DNA from: Syntrophaceae bacterium UBA4778
GTDB taxonomy: Bacteria; Desulfobacterota; Syntrophia; Syntrophales; UBA4778
Assembly: GCA_002403175.1 (NCBI GenBank)
Contig: DHHG01000188.1
Location: 1 to 13,288, forward strand
DNA: 13,288 nucleotides
Direction: 5' to 3'
The notes under the pieces were generated by a model. The model was given only the letters and a program-made list of their open reading frames with translations. It was not told the origin of the DNA and made no database searches. Positions 1 to 5,897 of the stretch are shown here, piece after piece (the first letter of the stretch is position 1; every line of letters starts with the position of its first letter). Position numbers and translations under genes: made by a program.

Positions 1-296
1 GAGGGCCTCGCCTGGCCCCCTTCTATGATCTTGTCTCAACTCGGGTTTACCCGGAAATTAACGACAAGTATGCAATGCGAATAGGTGGCGAGAAGCGGCC
101 AGGCAAAATATTCGATCGGCATTGGGAACGATTCGCTTATGATCTATCAATGAAGTGGTCATACGTTTCAAGGATAAGACGCGATCTGATGAAAGGAATT
201 CTGGCCCAAGCGGAGTCTCTCGCCGAATTAGAAACATTCAGGGAGATCGGCATAATCAAGAGCATCCTCGAGGTAATCCGGAGAGAGGCGATGTAA
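1..296 (+). CDS. hipA: HipA-family toxin kinase, C-terminal part (5' end outside window)
   Basis: This is the last ~98 codons of a HipA-type serine/threonine kinase; the reading frame is open from base 3 and the start lies left of the window. The visible start of the fragment carries the HipA pattern LAPFYDLVSTRVYP followed by DKYAMRIGG. In characterised HipA proteins the Asp of the L-x-P-x-YD segment is the metal-binding residue of the kinase active site, and the K-x-AM-x-IGG segment follows it. The remainder is a helical tail ending REAM. Family knowledge: HipA phosphorylates an aminoacyl-tRNA synthetase and is held in check by a HipB antitoxin, usually encoded just upstream, so hipB would be expected off the left edge. 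The kinase N-lobe cannot be assessed, so activity is unknown. By the geometry of the selC scar this gene lies on the side outside the insertion, though it may belong to a neighbouring island. Confidence 0.8.
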   Translation, partial: GPRLAPFYDLVSTRVYPEINDKYAMRIGGEKRPGKIFDRHWERFAYDLSMKWSYVSRIRRDLMKGILAQAESLAELETFREIGIIKSILEVIRREAM

Positions 297-670
297 AAAT
301 TCAAGCCGCCTTTGGATTTGGCCAGGGCGGAATCGAACTTTCAAAGTTCGGAATTCCTGTCCTGAAAAAGCAGAATAGGTAAAGTGGTTAAAACATGTGG
401 AAGTACTTTTTGGGATCCTGGACAAAACACCTGTTATAACCCGTCTCGGAGGTTCCATAATGTATTTTGACGAGTTAAAAGTTGTTTAAATCTATACGAT
501 GAATGCCAATGCCGTGAGCAAGCTCGGTCAGGAGCACTTTCTAAGAAGGACTTACAGTCCGGTTGCCGTGCCGGAAATCCACGGTTCATTTGAAAGTGTT
601 GACCAAGCCGCCCATTCCCGCCATTGAAAATGAAAAGGATTAGCTGGCTATTGCTAACTGCTTGTTTTTA
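297..670. other. Gene-poor stretch with short broken ORFs
   Basis: No intact gene is visible. A good Shine-Dalgarno (GGAGG, 450-454) precedes an ATG at 460 that stops after nine codons at a TAA (487-489). The same frame reopens at ATG 499 and runs to a TGA at 625-627 (42 codons, beginning MNANAVSKLGQEHF). This could be the decayed start of a gene with one nonsense codon, but I recognise no family, and 42 codons can arise by chance. The rest is the hairpin at 321-363 and otherwise featureless sequence. Confidence 0.35.
321..363. repeat. Long imperfect hairpin downstream of hipA
   Basis: The 8-bp arms CGAACTTT / AAAGTTCG are separated by a single C. They extend through GGAAT / ATTCC, with a 2-nt bulge, and CAGG / CCTG. 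It lies 25 bases after the hipA stop but has no T-run, so it is not a convincing intrinsic terminator. The left arm contains GCGGAATCGAAC, which resembles the T-arm of a minus-strand tRNA, but the T-stem does not pair properly. A related hairpin lies at 10749-10793. Confidence 0.5.
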
Positions 671-735
671 TGGCGGAAGTGCATGGGAATCGAACCCACC
701 CGAGACGTTATTAGCGCCCCACACCGGATTTGAAG
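671..735 (-). other. selC: tRNA-Sec 3' fragment: attachment-site scar (selC)
   Basis: Read on the minus strand, this begins exactly at the anticodon loop CTTCAAA (UCA anticodon). It continues through TCCGG (3' half of the anticodon stem) and a long variable arm (GGGGCG / CGTCTC around loop CTAATAA). A T-arm follows (GTGGG TTCGATT CCCAT), then the 3' acceptor strand GCACTTCC, the discriminator G and CCA. A long variable arm with a UCA anticodon identifies selenocysteine tRNA. The bases just before the loop are ATGCC instead of the CCGGA needed to close the anticodon stem, and no D-arm or 5' acceptor strand follows, so the gene is only a 3' half. Family knowledge: selC is a common integration target, and tyrosine recombinases that cross over in the anticodon loop leave exactly such a fragment at the distal end of an island. 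The intact selC should then lie to the right of this window on the minus strand. Confidence 0.85.
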
Positions 736-1086
736 GGCATTTTTATCAAAAAAATGGAATACTTAAACCCTTTGATTTTTGGTCTGATTTACCGTATATA
801 CCTGAAAATAAAAGAATAATTAAAATTCCTTTTATTCGATCTGTTCCGGTCAATTTCCGTCTATTCTTTGGAATCTATCACAATTTTAGCACAGCGAAAA
901 AAGACTGAAATGCACGGTGCGGCAATGAAAATTTCCTTATAAGGCATTTCCAAGTTCGAACGGTTTTGAATCAACTCGAGCGGACGAGACCAGTTCTAGA
1001 GTGGATGAATCTGTTTTCAATTCCACTCGGGAATCCAGGTAACCTGAAAACGTGAAACAAAGGCATTCTTTCAAGAGGTGCAATCA
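736..1086. other. Intergenic stretch, nothing recognised
   Basis: AT-rich sequence inside the selC scar with no gene-like reading frame. I see no integrase gene here, although one often sits next to such a scar. The short open frames lack ribosome binding sites and resemble nothing I know. The last bases supply the AAGAGGTG motif used by the following gene. Confidence 0.4.
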
Positions 1087-1530
1087 GTGACAATATTGAA
1101 TAAGACTTTTCTTTCGGGGCATGGACCTTTTCTTGAAATGGTTTACTGTACATCACCGCTTATATCTGAAGGGTGGCCCTCAATAGGAGAATATGAAAAA
1201 GATATTTTCTTCGAATTCGCGGATGATCTGCTGGATGATCTATGCCTCATTACAGGCCAGTATTGCCCCTTCAGTCCTTATGAAGTAACAAATCTATCAG
1301 ATACGGAATCACTCCAATCAGTTCGAAGTACTTTTGCAGATTGGGCAACAATCATTTCCAATGCAAGTGATAAAAAAATTAGCAGAGTTTTTTCTGGGTT
1401 ATATGAACCAAATAAAAATACCACACCATCATCAATGAGACATGATGTTCTTGATACTTTGGAATATATAATAAATTATTTGTCCATTGCTGAGAAAAAA
1501 GGAGAAACCATTACGATTATCGGAATATGA
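1087..1530 (+). CDS. Hypothetical protein, 147 aa, first of a packed three-ORF cluster
   Basis: I do not recognise this protein. GTG at 1087 is chosen over the in-frame GTG at 1078 because AAGAGGTG (1073-1080) is a good Shine-Dalgarno about six bases before 1087; the 1078 codon would lie inside that site. The product has no signal peptide or membrane segment. It is moderately acidic, with a central helical stretch (EFADDLLDDLC) and an amphipathic C-terminal helix ending in a short hydrophobic tail (TITIIGI). Its stop overlaps the start of the next frame in an ATGA at 1527-1530, which suggests translational coupling. Small soluble acidic proteins in islands are often immunity proteins or antitoxins, but that is inference from context only. 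Alternative: an orphan remnant of a larger system. Confidence 0.6.
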   Translation: MTILNKTFLSGHGPFLEMVYCTSPLISEGWPSIGEYEKDIFFEFADDLLDDLCLITGQYCPFSPYEVTNLSDTESLQSVRSTFADWATIISNASDKKISRVFSGLYEPNKNTTPSSMRHDVLDTLEYIINYLSIAEKKGETITIIGI

Positions 1531-1730
1531 CTACGCCGAATAGGGAGCACTTTCAAATAGCCGATGGTTATAGCTGTTCTGAACCATTTTGACCTGAAGA
1601 GATCCGGTTGTGGCAAATTACGGAATTTCCTGAACGTGCGGCTTATGCAGTGGTATTGAATCTTAGTAATCCAATACAGGATGTAAAAAATGAAAGAATA
1701 CATGAACCTATTGTTAAAGCCCATAATTGA
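1527..1730 (+). pseudogene. Interrupted ORF with in-frame TGA (67 sense codons)
   Basis: An ATG in the ATGA overlap with the preceding gene opens a frame starting MTTPNREHFQIADGY. It meets TGA at 1590-1592, then continues open for 45 codons (PEEIRLWQITEFPERAAYAV...) to a TGA at 1728-1730. Both halves have protein-like composition, and the coupling to the upstream gene is natural, so a single TGG-to-TGA change in an originally continuous gene is the simplest reading (SEPF-W-PEEIRLW). Selenocysteine is formally possible in a genome with selC. However, I see no convincing SECIS hairpin just after the TGA; the best stem is CCG/CGG with UUG/CAA and a 3-nt loop. The flanking residues are also not a typical redox motif. 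The 3' end overlaps the next gene by about 40 bases in a different frame. Confidence 0.4.
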
Positions 1731-2121
1731 GCAGCTGAAATCTAGCCAAGCTGCTATTTATGACGATCATCAAAGCCTTTGGATCGATTTGGGCTGGGAT
1801 ATTTGTCAAGGAGATGGACGCATCATCAGACATGCCGAAGATATGATTGTTAATTACGTCGAAAGCTTACCAACAATTGTACGGCAATTTATATGGTGGG
1901 AATCGATAGGAGGCCAGATAACTAAACAGGATATTATGAATAAGATTCATAACCCGAGTGAACTGGTAGATGTTGAAGAAATTGAATCTGGTGAATTTAT
2001 GGAAGATATTGTGGATTACCTGAAAACCGCACTATTCAATTCTGCCGAAGCCGACTACGAAGATTATGTGGGCAATGGGAGCACTGACGAATTTGAAGAT
2101 GAGCTGGATGATGGTGATTAG
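1690..2121 (+). CDS. Hypothetical acidic protein, 143 aa
   Basis: I do not recognise the family. The ATG at 1690 has AGGA about nine bases upstream; a second in-frame ATG at 1702 is an alternative. The protein is soluble and predicted mainly helical, with two adjacent Trp residues near its middle (QFIWWES). The last ~30 residues are extremely acidic (EADYEDYVG... ending FEDELDDGD). Such a tail can mimic nucleic acid or bind a basic partner, and is common in immunity proteins and antitoxins; that is suggestion, not evidence. It is the last plus-strand gene before the convergent envelope operon and overlaps the interrupted ORF upstream, consistent with one transcript from about 1087 to 2121. 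No clear terminator follows. Confidence 0.65.
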   Translation: MKEYMNLLLKPIIEQLKSSQAAIYDDHQSLWIDLGWDICQGDGRIIRHAEDMIVNYVESLPTIVRQFIWWESIGGQITKQDIMNKIHNPSELVDVEEIESGEFMEDIVDYLKTALFNSAEADYEDYVGNGSTDEFEDELDDGD

Positions 2122-2204
2122 GGCCCCTGCTTAACTTGCCTTTGAATATAGATTTTCATCGAATAGGAAGCGCTTACCGGTCCGCTGTAATATTGATTTC
2201 ACAA

Positions 2205-2363
2205 TTACTTCATCAAAATGAACGTACTATGCAAATTTCCCGGTAGTGGATTCAGAGATGGGGTTTGTTGAACATTAAGAATTTTTGCTTCATCTTCGAC
2301 TTGAGGTCTAATATATTCATAAATTTCAGCGATGTTCTTTTTCCCATCTTTAATTGCTTTCAC
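2205..2363 (-). pseudogene. C-terminal remnant of a caspase-like (peptidase C14) gene
   Basis: Read on the minus strand, this 52-codon frame follows directly after an in-frame TAG. It encodes AIKDGKKNIAEIYEYIRPQV, then EDEAKILNVQQTPSLNPLPG. This is the usual tail of bacterial caspase-family proteins: an E-[IL]-Y-E-Y-[IV]-[RK]-P-x-V segment, then arginine/lysine-rich helix and N-x-x-QTP-x-L. The catalytic His and Cys of the p20 domain would lie hundreds of codons upstream and are absent; the DNA there is the downstream flank of the beta-barrel gene. No ribosome binding site fits, so it is a relic. It is on the same strand as the CsgG operon, which suggests the operon once ended in a caspase-like gene that was deleted. 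The family assignment is from memory of the motif, without a search. Confidence 0.6.
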
Positions 2364-2372
2364 CTACAAATC

Positions 2373-2408
2373 GAAAATGCACGTTCCAATTCAAAGTTAT
2401 GCATTTTC
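2373..2408. repeat. Perfect 9-bp inverted repeat after the beta-barrel gene
   Basis: GAAAATGCA and TGCATTTTC are separated by 18 bases, between the end of the beta-barrel gene and the caspase remnant. It sits where a transcript terminator for the minus-strand operon would be expected, but lacks an adjacent T-run on the minus strand. It may stabilise the 3' end or mark a deletion junction. Confidence 0.45.
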
Positions 2409-2433
2409 ATGTGAAATCAATATGCAAACACGA

Positions 2434-3057
2434 TTAAAAGTGATAGGCCACACCCCCACTTACGCTGAAGTAACGAATGTCATTCAAGTCATTAAATCCT
2501 GAAGTCCATGCACCTTCAAGATTCAGGGAAAATTTTTTATTCACAAAATAATCCACTCCAAATCCGACTCTGCCGCATGGATCAGTTTCGGACTCACTAG
2601 CCGATGTCGTCAAATATCCTGGCGCACTGGCCGAAGCATCGATTTTTGCATGCATCACTCCCAGGCCGAAAGTCAAATATGGCTTTATCATTGATTGAAA
2701 TGGATAAAGTTTAGCCGAAACGATTGTCGTAAATACATCAATGTCGGAATCAATAGTCACCGGAGTCCCACCTATTCTAACGGTCTCATTATAATTAAAA
2801 TTGCCCAAATATTCCAAAGCAAGCTCCACAGAAAACAAAGGATGGACCTTGTAACCGATTTTTCCGTTTATGCCCCAAGAGTCATCGTATTTAGGATTTA
2901 AACCATATGACCGCAATGAATCCAGATCCCCGGTATCGAAGTCCTGCATGGCGAAAGTACCATTTAAGCCAACATATAAACCTGAGGCAGCACTAGCTGA
3001 AGTTGTGAAGATGAAAACTGAAATGATGCAAAAAAGTACAGAATATGACTTTCGCAT
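2434..3057 (-). CDS. Outer-membrane beta-barrel protein, 207 aa
   Basis: A Sec signal peptide occupies residues 1 to ~23 (positive N-terminus, hydrophobic core, cleavage after TTSASA). The mature ~184 residues show alternating aromatic/polar beta-strands: SGLYVGLNGTF, WGINGKIGYKV, FSVELALEYLGNF, KPYLTFGLGVM, RVGFGVDYFV, FSLNLEGAW and a final strand ending AYHF. The terminal Phe is the usual recognition signal for the BAM assembly machinery. Length and strand count fit an eight-stranded OmpA/OmpW/opacity-type barrel with an unknown role. The start is supported by AGGGGG/AGGA just upstream. It lies 76 bases after the DUF799 gene on the same strand and may be cotranscribed with the lipoprotein operon. 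Function might be structural or a partner of those lipoproteins; nothing in the sequence names a ligand. Confidence 0.85.
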   Translation of the reverse strand: MRKSYSVLFCIISVFIFTTSASAASGLYVGLNGTFAMQDFDTGDLDSLRSYGLNPKYDDSWGINGKIGYKVHPLFSVELALEYLGNFNYNETVRIGGTPVTIDSDIDVFTTIVSAKLYPFQSMIKPYLTFGLGVMHAKIDASASAPGYLTTSASESETDPCGRVGFGVDYFVNKKFSLNLEGAWTSGFNDLNDIRYFSVSGGVAYHF

Positions 3058-3133
3058 TCCTGACCCCCTTTTGATTCTTTATTGAATGGGAATAAACATT
3101 CCAGGCGCTACTATCAATAACAGAACAATGGAT

Positions 3134-3844
3134 TTACTGACTTTTTTTCTGCTGTTGATCTTGAGGCTGCTGATCCATAAATTGGTATTCCTTGTCCTTA
3201 AGATAAGCTGCAGAATACTTGCCGCAGGGCATTGTGCTTAATGCTTGATAATTAGCAGTACGAGCATGCGGCACATAGTCGCTAGTTGCTGAATTGATAG
3301 CAGTTACTATCGCTTTTGCGACTAGACCTGCTAAGCCCCCTCCTGTATTTCCACCTGAAAGGTCCACTACCACAGTTCCGTTATAGCGCCAGAGGACTTG
3401 ATCTGATTTTGTGGATTTCAGCTCACAATCAACTGACACAGTGAGATTTGCGGCAATTACGAGATAAGATAGATCCCATTTTTTAATTGTAGTAAATAGT
3501 ACAGCATCGGCGCCGAAATACTCTCTGAATTTCGTAACGGGCAGATCTTTTAACAGCTCCGTATCATAAGTACCCTCCATTTTCAGAACCTCGCTCGTCA
3601 CCTCATAGGGGAACACATAATAACCATAAAAAGATATTGGTTCCTGTAATGTCGTAGAGTAATATTCTTTCGCATCGGCGGCTGTTGTCTGATTCATGGG
3701 AGGAAGTATCAAAATGGAGGCAGGCATCTCCTCATACATTAAAGGAAACTTTTCAGCTTTCGTTACTCTGTGAACGCAGCCTGTCATAAAGAGGAAAATA
3801 AAAAGACTTAAAAGCAGAAGAATGTTCTTTTTTCCTGGTATCAT
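3134..3844 (-). CDS. DUF799 / GNA1162-type lipoprotein, 236 aa
   Basis: The frame is open further upstream (to ATG at 3946), but the start at 3844 is preferred. GAGGAG lies 5 bases before it, and the resulting N-terminus is a lipoprotein signal with lipobox LFMTGC (Cys23). The mature part shows the DUF799 pattern: ILILPPMNQT at ~44-53, an Ala/Asp/Tyr-rich helix (ADAKEYYSTTL), YGYYVFP, a FGADAVLFTTIKKW beta segment and a glycine-rich stretch (SGGNTGGGLAGLV). The C-terminus is a Gln/Lys-rich tail. Family knowledge: GNA1162 of Neisseria is a surface-associated lipoprotein with a TolB-N/CsgG-like fold, usually encoded beside DUF4810 and CsgG-family lipoproteins, as here. The shared function is unknown, probably envelope assembly. 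It begins 7 bases after the DUF4810 stop, which overlaps the Shine-Dalgarno, so the genes are tightly linked. Confidence 0.87.
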   Translation of the reverse strand: MIPGKKNILLLLSLFIFLFMTGCVHRVTKAEKFPLMYEEMPASILILPPMNQTTAADAKEYYSTTLQEPISFYGYYVFPYEVTSEVLKMEGTYDTELLKDLPVTKFREYFGADAVLFTTIKKWDLSYLVIAANLTVSVDCELKSTKSDQVLWRYNGTVVVDLSGGNTGGGLAGLVAKAIVTAINSATSDYVPHARTANYQALSTMPCGKYSAAYLKDKEYQFMDQQPQDQQQKKSQ

Positions 3845-3851
3845 ATTCTCC

Positions 3852-4346
3852 TCAGTTCTTGTTAGGTTTAGTCTCAATTGTACTCTTCTCTGTTTTAACA
3901 TCAGTTTTTTCAGCCTTACGGCTGATTTTTCCCGCAGCTTCAGCATCCTCGCCGGTTTTGGCGGCTGGCTCGACCGTATTCTGTCCGCCTGTTTTTGCTA
4001 TGGCTGATTGAGTCAGCCTTTCCATAAATAATTTTGATTCAGGATAAGTTTTCGCTTCCAAATCAAAATACTTTATTGCGGTATCCTTGTTATTCTGCCT
4101 TAAATAGATATATCCTAATTCGGCATACACACCGGGAGGTACACGAAGGTTTCTATCGGCTGATTCCTGAATAATCTTTTCCAGGGTGGCTTTGTGTTTC
4201 AACAGATTTTCATCGTTTGCATTTTTTCGGTATGCATAGAGAGTATTCGAATAATCACCCCAGTAATATTGTTTCTGGCTTGCACATCCTATTAGAAACA
4301 ATAATACAAAAAGCAAAAAGGAAATAAATATGCTCTTCTTTCTCAT
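3852..4346 (-). CDS. DUF4810 lipoprotein, 164 aa
   Basis: The signal peptide and lipobox FLIGC (Cys21) are followed by the DUF4810 signature YYWGDYSNTLY at residues 27-37. A TPR-like pair of helices follows (PGVYAELGYIYLRQNN, DTAIKYFDLEAKTYPES), as expected for the family. The last ~45 residues are a low-complexity Lys/Glu/Thr/Ala tail, probably disordered and longer than the core fold requires. The ATG overlaps the stop of the preceding lipoprotein gene (ATGA, 4343-4346), indicating translational coupling. By family knowledge DUF4810 proteins accompany CsgG-like and DUF799 lipoproteins and may form a complex with them on the inner face of the outer membrane; the TPR-like repeat would serve as the docking part. 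That interaction is inferred from the conserved gene order. Confidence 0.87.
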   Translation of the reverse strand: MRKKSIFISFLLFVLLFLIGCASQKQYYWGDYSNTLYAYRKNANDENLLKHKATLEKIIQESADRNLRVPPGVYAELGYIYLRQNNKDTAIKYFDLEAKTYPESKLFMERLTQSAIAKTGGQNTVEPAAKTGEDAEAAGKISRKAEKTDVKTEKSTIETKPNKN

Positions 4347-4690
4347 GGGACATCTATCTCCTTGATGTTCTCATTTTCAATTATCACAATTCTGTCGACG
4401 ACGACTTGCCCCTGCTTTTTCACAGTTATCCTGTGTTTTCCCGGAGACAATTTATAATGGATATACTTCGCCTCGCTCTTCCCCCTGCTGGATGCATCTT
4501 CAGGGTAATCGCTTCCTTGTAAGGAAAAAGGCTCACCATTATCTATAGAGGCCATTGCACCGTTCACATTGCCAGTGAACCATATATAGCTTACCGCTTC
4601 TTTTTGAAGTACGCCTTCGTGGTATCCGCAGGCAATAACAAAAAGCAAGGCAAAAGCGATTCCGATTACGACAAGTGTTTTTCTAGCCAT
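4343..4690 (-). CDS. Small lipoprotein with PEGA-like beta domain, 115 aa
   Basis: Lys/Arg start, hydrophobic stretch and lipobox FVIAC (Cys21) mark a lipoprotein. The mature ~95 residues look like a compact beta-sandwich. They run from a SIDNGEPFSL strand to a Y-x-L-S-PGKHRITVKKQG turn and a VVDRIVI strand, the last portion resembling PEGA-type carbohydrate or peptidoglycan-binding modules (P-G-x-H-x-[IV]). The start has AGGAG six bases upstream, 13 bases after the CsgG-gene stop. This extra gene between the CsgG and DUF4810 members is not part of the trio I know from Neisseria, so it may be a lineage-specific component. Assignment to PEGA is by eye and uncertain; the lipoprotein call is firm. 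Confidence 0.75.
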   Translation of the reverse strand: MARKTLVVIGIAFALLFVIACGYHEGVLQKEAVSYIWFTGNVNGAMASIDNGEPFSLQGSDYPEDASSRGKSEAKYIHYKLSPGKHRITVKKQGQVVVDRIVIIENENIKEIDVP

Positions 4691-4703
4691 TTTATTCTCC
4701 TGG

Positions 4704-5669
4704 TTAGGGTTGACGAATGTAAAGCGACGAAAAATTTCTTTGGTTTATATACAGAGTCAAATCGCCTTGTGTAGGCTGACAAAGTGATATTTCGTTTTCT
4801 GGAGAATCGCCTAAAGAGGAGATGACCTTTAGTTCGCCGATTTTCTTGCCGGGAAGCGTCATTTCCATACCTGTTTGAGGATTCTTAATTTTTTTCCCTT
4901 CCTGAACTATTTCAAAGGTATCGGCAGTATTTATGTTTTGAGACTTACCTCCTGAAATTATGAAATTCCCATCCTCGTAACCGAGGATATAGGCGCGCCA
5001 TGGTTTATCAAGGAGTTTTTCAATTATATTGGAAGACAAATTGCTGATTGCAGACTCGATTGCCTTATCGTTGAGAGATGAGTCATAACCGGCCCGGGCG
5101 CCGACACCAAATACAGATCCCGCTTCCGAAAACGCATTTCCCTCACCCGTTTCAGAATATATTACCTGACCAGTATACACATCAACTAAACGGACATGAA
5201 CTTTGGCAAAAGCTACCTGCTTTTTGACTCTGCTGAAAATACCCACATCACTGACATCTTTCCTGCCGAATTCCGTTATGGAACCTACAATTATGAAATC
5301 AGCCATATTCTTTAACGGCTGCATATTACTCATTGACAACTCTTTATTTATTTTATCCAGATCGGCCCTTTCCAGAATTATGAATTTTTCAGTTTCAAGC
5401 AGTTTTGCTGACAATATATCAACAGCTTGTTTCCCTATGCGATTGCTGTCTTTATCTATGAAGAAACTTTGTCCATACCTGGTTTCGTTTGTAAATCTTG
5501 CAATCGCCACTTTTCTTTTAAGACCTTTTTTTGCAGCAGGCTGCGCTTGGGCTATTGTCGGGCTGATTTTAGACCCTTGCTTCACAGTTTGTATGTCTGG
5601 CTTCTCCAGTGTTGCGCATGAAGTTAAAAGAAAAACGCCAGATATAAAAAGTAATAGAGTGGCTCTCAT
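4704..5669 (-). CDS. CsgG-family lipoprotein, 321 aa
   Basis: The lipobox FLLTSC (Cys18) follows a short signal peptide. The CsgG domain spans ~50-225 with its usual landmarks: KVAIARFTNET, LLETEKFIILERADL, ADFIIVGSITEFG, VHVRLVDVYTGQVIYSE and GVGARAGYDSS. A ~95-residue C-terminal extension (ILGYEDGNFIISGG..., GKKIGELKVISSLGD) is beta-rich and reminiscent of FlgT/TolB-type C-terminal domains. Curli CsgG forms a secretion pore, but many homologues do not secrete curli, and no csgA/B/E/F genes are present. A role as an envelope scaffold with DUF4810 and DUF799 partners is therefore more likely. ATG at 5669 has GAGGAG nine bases upstream. It is the first gene of the minus-strand operon, and the upstream leader with a terminator suggests conditional expression. 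Confidence 0.9.
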   Translation of the reverse strand: MRATLLLFISGVFLLTSCATLEKPDIQTVKQGSKISPTIAQAQPAAKKGLKRKVAIARFTNETRYGQSFFIDKDSNRIGKQAVDILSAKLLETEKFIILERADLDKINKELSMSNMQPLKNMADFIIVGSITEFGRKDVSDVGIFSRVKKQVAFAKVHVRLVDVYTGQVIYSETGEGNAFSEAGSVFGVGARAGYDSSLNDKAIESAISNLSSNIIEKLLDKPWRAYILGYEDGNFIISGGKSQNINTADTFEIVQEGKKIKNPQTGMEMTLPGKKIGELKVISSLGDSPENEISLCQPTQGDLTLYINQRNFSSLYIRQP

Positions 5670-5714
5670 ATATTAATTCTCCTCAAAGTTTGCACTAATA
5701 CTGTCAATGTGTTC

Positions 5715-5763
5715 AAAATAAAAAAACCGAGTCTCCTCAAAATTACTCAGGAGTAAACTCGGG
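5715..5763 (-). terminator. Intrinsic terminator/attenuator in the csgG-operon leader
   Basis: On the minus strand, CCGAGT pairs with ACTCGG and, inside, CTCCT pairs with AGGAG (11 bp in all with a small internal loop). A U-rich run (TTTTTTTATTTT) follows immediately. It lies about 50 bases before the CsgG start codon and directly after the folded leader. It could either end a transcript from upstream or act as an attenuator. The inner TTACTC/GAGTAA stretch offers a competing fold. Confidence 0.75.
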
Positions 5764-5843
5764 TTACATTCAAATTTGAGTGCCATTCCACCTATCTCCC
5801 CTTTTTGATAGGCCAACCTCTCGTAAATTGACTAACTCAAATT
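5764..5843 (-). promoter_or_regulatory. Structured 5' leader, possible riboswitch-like element
   Basis: On the minus strand a 9-bp closing helix (AATTTGAGT with ACTCAAATT, 62 bases apart centre to centre) encloses about 53 bases. These include a perfect 6-bp hairpin (CCTATC / GATAGG, 10-nt loop). An intrinsic terminator and the CsgG start codon follow directly. This arrangement of closing helix, inner stem and terminator is that of transcriptional riboswitches. The sequence does not match the c-di-GMP, cobalamin, SAM, glycine, fluoride or purine consensus as I know them. Confidence 0.4.
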
Positions 5844-5868
5844 CCCAAAAAAAATTTGCAATTGTTTG

Positions 5869-5897
5869 TACATATATTTTTAAAAAAAGATTGTCAA
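5869..5897 (-). promoter_or_regulatory. Candidate sigma-70 promoter of the csgG operon
   Basis: A perfect minus-strand TTGACA (5892-5897) lies 15-17 bases from weak -10-like sequences (TATATG or TATGTA, 5869-5876). Initiation here would place the folded leader and terminator inside the transcript. The -35 is good and the -10 poor. Confidence 0.35.

Noticed and set aside
624..908. Plus-strand open frame of 94 codons across the selC fragment
   Set aside because: Its central part is the antisense of tRNA-Sec, it has no ribosome binding site, and the rest is low-complexity AT-rich sequence.
1537..2176. Similar 16-mers CGAATAGGGAGCACTT (near 1537) and CGAATAGGAAGCGCTT (near 2160)
   Set aside because: There are two differences in 16 bases, no extended similarity on either side and no matching structure, so this is compatible with chance.
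3845..3946. Longer start for the DUF799 lipoprotein
   Set aside because: It would bury the lipoprotein signal peptide behind 34 basic residues and overlap the DUF4810 tail. GAGGAG directly precedes the start at 3844.
5203..5676. Plus-strand 157-codon frame
   Set aside because: It is the antisense shadow of the CsgG lipoprotein gene, which has a lipobox, ribosome site and family motifs.
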